8,720 nucleotides of DNA, from the NCBI GenBank assembly GCA_043748015.1, contig JAYTOA010000211.1, positions 1 through 8,720 of the forward strand, written 5' to 3'. The notes under the pieces were generated by a model that was given only the letters and a program-made list of their open reading frames with translations, was not told where the DNA came from and searched no databases. This DNA comes from JAIBBG01 sp043748015 (lineage in GTDB: Bacteria; Bacteroidota; Bacteroidia; Flavobacteriales_D; Sanyastnellaceae). The first letter of the stretch is position 1. Each line of letters starts with the position of its first letter. This document shows, in pieces, positions 6,144 through 8,720 of the stretch. A program made the position numbers and the translations under genes.

Positions 6144-7511
6144 ATGAGTCAACCATCTATTCCCAAAGGCACGCGTGACTTCTCTCCGGAGATCATGACG
6201 AAGCGCAATTATATATTCGGTGTTATCCGCAAAACATTCGAACGTTTCGGTTATCTGCCACTCGAGACTCCAAGTATGGAGAACGTGGAAACGCTCACGG
6301 GAAAGTATGGTGATGAAGGCGATAAACTGATTTTTCGAATACTCGACAGCGGCGAATATTTGAAAGATGTGAAGGATGAAGATCTGCAATCACGCAATCA
6401 AAACGTCATCACGAAAGGCATTGCAGAGAAGGCTTTGAGATATGATCTCACAGTTCCTTTTGCGCGATTTGTAGTGATGCATCAACACAAGATCGCCTTT
6501 CCTTTTAAGCGTTATCAGATACAACCTGTATGGCGCGCAGATCGCCCGCAAAAAGGTCGTTACCGCGAGTTTTATCAGTGTGATGTAGATGTTGTTGGAA
6601 GTGATAGTCTGGTGAATGAAGTTGAACTGATTCAAATCTGTGATGATATTCTGAGTGATTTGAAAGTGCCTTCTGTGATTAAACTCAACAACAGAAAAAT
6701 CCTGACAGGCATTGCGGAAGTGGCGGGAATTGCCGACAAGATGATGACGATGACCATCGCGATTGATAAGCTCGACAAGATTGGTGAAGAAGGTGTGGTG
6801 AAGGAAATGCTTGAGCGCGGAATAGGTGAGGAGGCTGTGAAGACAATTTCCGGTTTACTAAAACTCAGCGGTACGAATGATGAAAAGTTGAACGCCATTG
6901 AATTGATGATGGCGCATTCTGATATTGGAAAAAAGGGCGTCGAAGAATTGCGTTCTATTTTCAACGATGTGAAGATGATTGGACTGCGTGATTGCGAAGT
7001 TGAACTGGATATCACTTTGGCGCGCGGACTCAATTATTATACTGGGGCCATTTTCGAAGTGAAAGCAAAAAATGTGCAGATGGGAAGTATATGCGGCGGT
7101 GGTCGTTATGATGATCTCACCCGCATATTCGGACTTCCCGGCATTTCAGGTGTGGGAATTTCATTCGGTGCGGATCGCATTTATGATGTGATCACGGAAC
7201 TCAATCTTTTCCCCGATAATGTCGCAGGAACTACACGCATTCTTTTCGCGAATTTTGGAAAAGCTGAAGAAATGCACTGTATGAAATTGTTGCGCGATGT
7301 GCGCAGTGCAGGGATCAATTCGGAAATTTATCCGGAAGCAGCGAAGATGAAGAAGCAGTTCAAATATGCCGATGACAAGAACATTCCATTCGTTGCCATC
7401 ATTGGCGAAGAGGAGATGAACAACAACCAGATTTCACTCAAGGACATGAAGAGTGGTGAACAGTGGAAATTGTCTTTGCCGGAGATCATTCAAAAACTGA
7501 ATGCGCAATGA
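6144..7511 (+). CDS. hisS: Histidine--tRNA ligase
   Basis: This encodes 455 residues. The cytoplasmic class II synthetase activates histidine with ATP and charges tRNA-His; it normally works as a dimer. The N terminus PKGTRDFSP is the classic HisRS opening. Motif 1 lies around residues 35-65 (LPLETPSMENVETL). Motif 2 includes VWRADRPQKGRYREFYQCDVD with Trp130 and the ATP-binding Arg131. The histidine-specific segment ARGLNYYTG is at 293-301; many bacteria have RGLDYYTG, and I recall the Asn form being common in Bacteroidota, so this is not a defect. Motif 3 is GVGISFGADR with Arg345. The anticodon-binding domain covers about 360-455 (starting near TTRILFANFG). The ATG at 6144 is the only sensible start. 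Length and motif order are complete. The gene overlaps the next one by 4 bp (ATGA), which points to translational coupling. Confidence 0.97.
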   Translation: MSQPSIPKGTRDFSPEIMTKRNYIFGVIRKTFERFGYLPLETPSMENVETLTGKYGDEGDKLIFRILDSGEYLKDVKDEDLQSRNQNVITKGIAEKALRYDLTVPFARFVVMHQHKIAFPFKRYQIQPVWRADRPQKGRYREFYQCDVDVVGSDSLVNEVELIQICDDILSDLKVPSVIKLNNRKILTGIAEVAGIADKMMTMTIAIDKLDKIGEEGVVKEMLERGIGEEAVKTISGLLKLSGTNDEKLNAIELMMAHSDIGKKGVEELRSIFNDVKMIGLRDCEVELDITLARGLNYYTGAIFEVKAKNVQMGSICGGGRYDDLTRIFGLPGISGVGISFGADRIYDVITELNLFPDNVAGTTRILFANFGKAEEMHCMKLLRDVRSAGINSEIYPEAAKMKKQFKYADDKNIPFVAIIGEEEMNNNQISLKDMKSGEQWKLSLPEIIQKLNAQ

Positions 7512-8720
7512 AATTCCATAAAGTTGGTCAGGTAGATATTGATTTTGTAAAGTCCATTCTTGGTGCAGGTGGCGTTTTCTCTGACGAAGAAGTTTTGAGA
7601 GTTTATGGAAAAGATGAGACGGAAGATCTCGTGCATTCACCCGAAGTTGTATGCAAACCTGAAACGGCCGCGCAGGTTTCGTCTATTCTTAAATATTGCA
7701 ACGAGAAGAACATACCCGTGACGCCAATTGGTGCTCGCACAGGTTTGAGCGGCGGCGCTTTGTCCATCCACGGTGGCGTGGGTTTGAGCATGGAGAAGTT
7801 CAATAAGATCATCGAGATTGATTTGAAGAATCAGCAGTTGATCGTCGAGCCGGGTGTGATCACGCAAGTGTTGCAGGAAGAAGTGGCAAAACATGGACTT
7901 TATTATCCACCCGATCCAAGTAGTCGCGGATCATGTTTCATCGGAGGAAATCTGGCAGAAAATTCCGGTGGACCAAGGGCTGTAAAATATGGCGTGACAA
8001 AAGATTTTGTGCTGAGTCTGGAAGTGGTGCTTCCAAGTGGAGAGATCATTGAAACCGGTGCTCGCACGTTGAAAAATTCTACGGGATACAATCTTACACA
8101 ATTGATGATAGGAAGTGAAGGAACACTGGGCATCATTACGAAAGCAGTTTTGAAACTCGTACCTATGCCTAGCCATCAGTTGCTGATGCTCGTTCCATTT
8201 TACTCTGAAGAAAAGGCATGTGAAGCAGTGAGTGCAATCTTTCGTGCGGGCATTACTCCAAGTGCTTTGGAATTCATGGAGCGCGATGCGATTGATTGGG
8301 TGTTGCGGTTTGTGGATGATGTAAGTGTACCGATTGAACCTCAAGTGCGCGCGCATCTTCTCATTGAAGTGGATGGAAATCATTTGGATGGGTTGATGGC
8401 GGATGCAGAAAAAATTGCTGAAGTAGTTTCGAATTTTGAAGCAGGTGAAATGCTCTTCGCTGATGACGAAGCGCAAAAGACGCAACTTTGGAAGTTGAGA
8501 AGGAAAGTAGCTGAAGCAGTGAAGTCGAACAGCGTTTACAAAGAAGAAGATACAGTCGTGCCGCGATATCAATTGCCAACTTTGCTCAAAGGAGTAAAAG
8601 ACATTGGCAACAGATTCGGATTCAAATCTGTTTGTTACGGGCACGCGGGTGATGGCAATCTGCACGTCAATATTATCAAAGGCGATCTTTCTGATGAGAA
8701 GTGGGAGCATGAGCTGCCGA
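7508..8720 (+). CDS. FAD-linked 2-hydroxy acid oxidase, GlcD/D-lactate dehydrogenase type (3' truncated by window)
   Basis: The frame runs 404 codons from ATG 7508 to the window edge without a stop; family members usually have about 460-490 residues, so roughly 60-80 are missing beyond the edge. These flavoenzymes oxidise glycolate, D-lactate or related 2-hydroxy acids and pass electrons to the respiratory chain or another acceptor. The N-terminal PCMH-type FAD-binding domain (about 40-225) shows PIGARTGLSGG (75-83 for the GARTGLSGG core), PPDPSS (134-139), GGNLAENSGG and GSEGTLG (202-208). The C-terminal FAD-oxidase domain carries GHAGDGNLH (378-386), the conserved HxxxGNxH active-site motif. 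The long antisense frame across this gene is not real. The ATG overlaps the hisS stop, so its translation is probably coupled to hisS. No GlcE or GlcF gene is visible in the window, so the exact substrate is open. Confidence 0.95.
   Translation, partial: MKFHKVGQVDIDFVKSILGAGGVFSDEEVLRVYGKDETEDLVHSPEVVCKPETAAQVSSILKYCNEKNIPVTPIGARTGLSGGALSIHGGVGLSMEKFNKIIEIDLKNQQLIVEPGVITQVLQEEVAKHGLYYPPDPSSRGSCFIGGNLAENSGGPRAVKYGVTKDFVLSLEVVLPSGEIIETGARTLKNSTGYNLTQLMIGSEGTLGIITKAVLKLVPMPSHQLLMLVPFYSEEKACEAVSAIFRAGITPSALEFMERDAIDWVLRFVDDVSVPIEPQVRAHLLIEVDGNHLDGLMADAEKIAEVVSNFEAGEMLFADDEAQKTQLWKLRRKVAEAVKSNSVYKEEDTVVPRYQLPTLLKGVKDIGNRFGFKSVCYGHAGDGNLHVNIIKGDLSDEKWEHELP

Noticed and set aside
7020..7046. Asp-to-Asn change in the HisRS histidine-binding motif (RGLNYYTG)
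   Set aside because: As far as I recall, this form is common in Bacteroidota HisRS, and all other class II motifs are intact, so it is lineage variation and not an inactive paralogue.
7931..8710. A 259-codon open frame antisense to the FAD oxidase gene
   Set aside because: It lies entirely opposite a gene with intact GlcD-family motifs, and its translation has the irregular composition of a shadow frame with no recognisable domain.

Overview
The window most likely comes from a member of the Bacteroidota. The evidence is a secreted protein ending in a type IX secretion (T9SS) sorting domain, two lipoproteins, candidate promoters with the Bacteroidota -7 box TAnnTTTG, weak or absent Shine-Dalgarno sequences and moderate AT-richness. 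The content is ordinary chromosomal housekeeping plus a few envelope proteins. I see no transposase, integrase, CRISPR array, tRNA, rRNA or phage gene, and no convincing new defence or biosynthetic system.

Layout. Positions 1-1338 (+): a short unexplained leader with a candidate promoter, a T9SS cargo protein of unknown function (136-1014), and a small Cys-rich lipoprotein with a GTG start (1039-1338). Positions 1369-2493 (-): a ribonuclease D-like exonuclease, convergent with the lipoprotein gene across only 30 bp. Positions 2494-2764: a 271-bp spacer holding a 9-bp inverted repeat and a candidate promoter for the RNase D gene. Positions 2765-5990 (-): three tightly packed genes read in the order WD40 propeller protein, lipid-anchored GH13 alpha-amylase-like enzyme, and PrmC release-factor methyltransferase. 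The gaps are 28 bp and 3 bp, so they look like one transcription unit. Positions 5991-6143: a divergent intergenic region with a perfect 8-bp inverted repeat and a TATCTTTG box. Positions 6144-8720 (+): hisS, then a GlcD-type FAD-linked oxidase that overlaps it by ATGA and runs off the window end.

Functionally, PrmC and HisRS belong to translation and RNase D to RNA processing. The GH13 enzyme probably acts on alpha-glucans at the cell envelope, and the FAD oxidase probably oxidises a 2-hydroxy acid such as glycolate or D-lactate. The WD40 protein is probably a cytoplasmic scaffold. No single pathway joins these genes. The most useful observations concern start codons (three non-ATG starts), the odd WD40/amylase/PrmC grouping, the two intergenic inverted repeats and the hisS-oxidase coupling.
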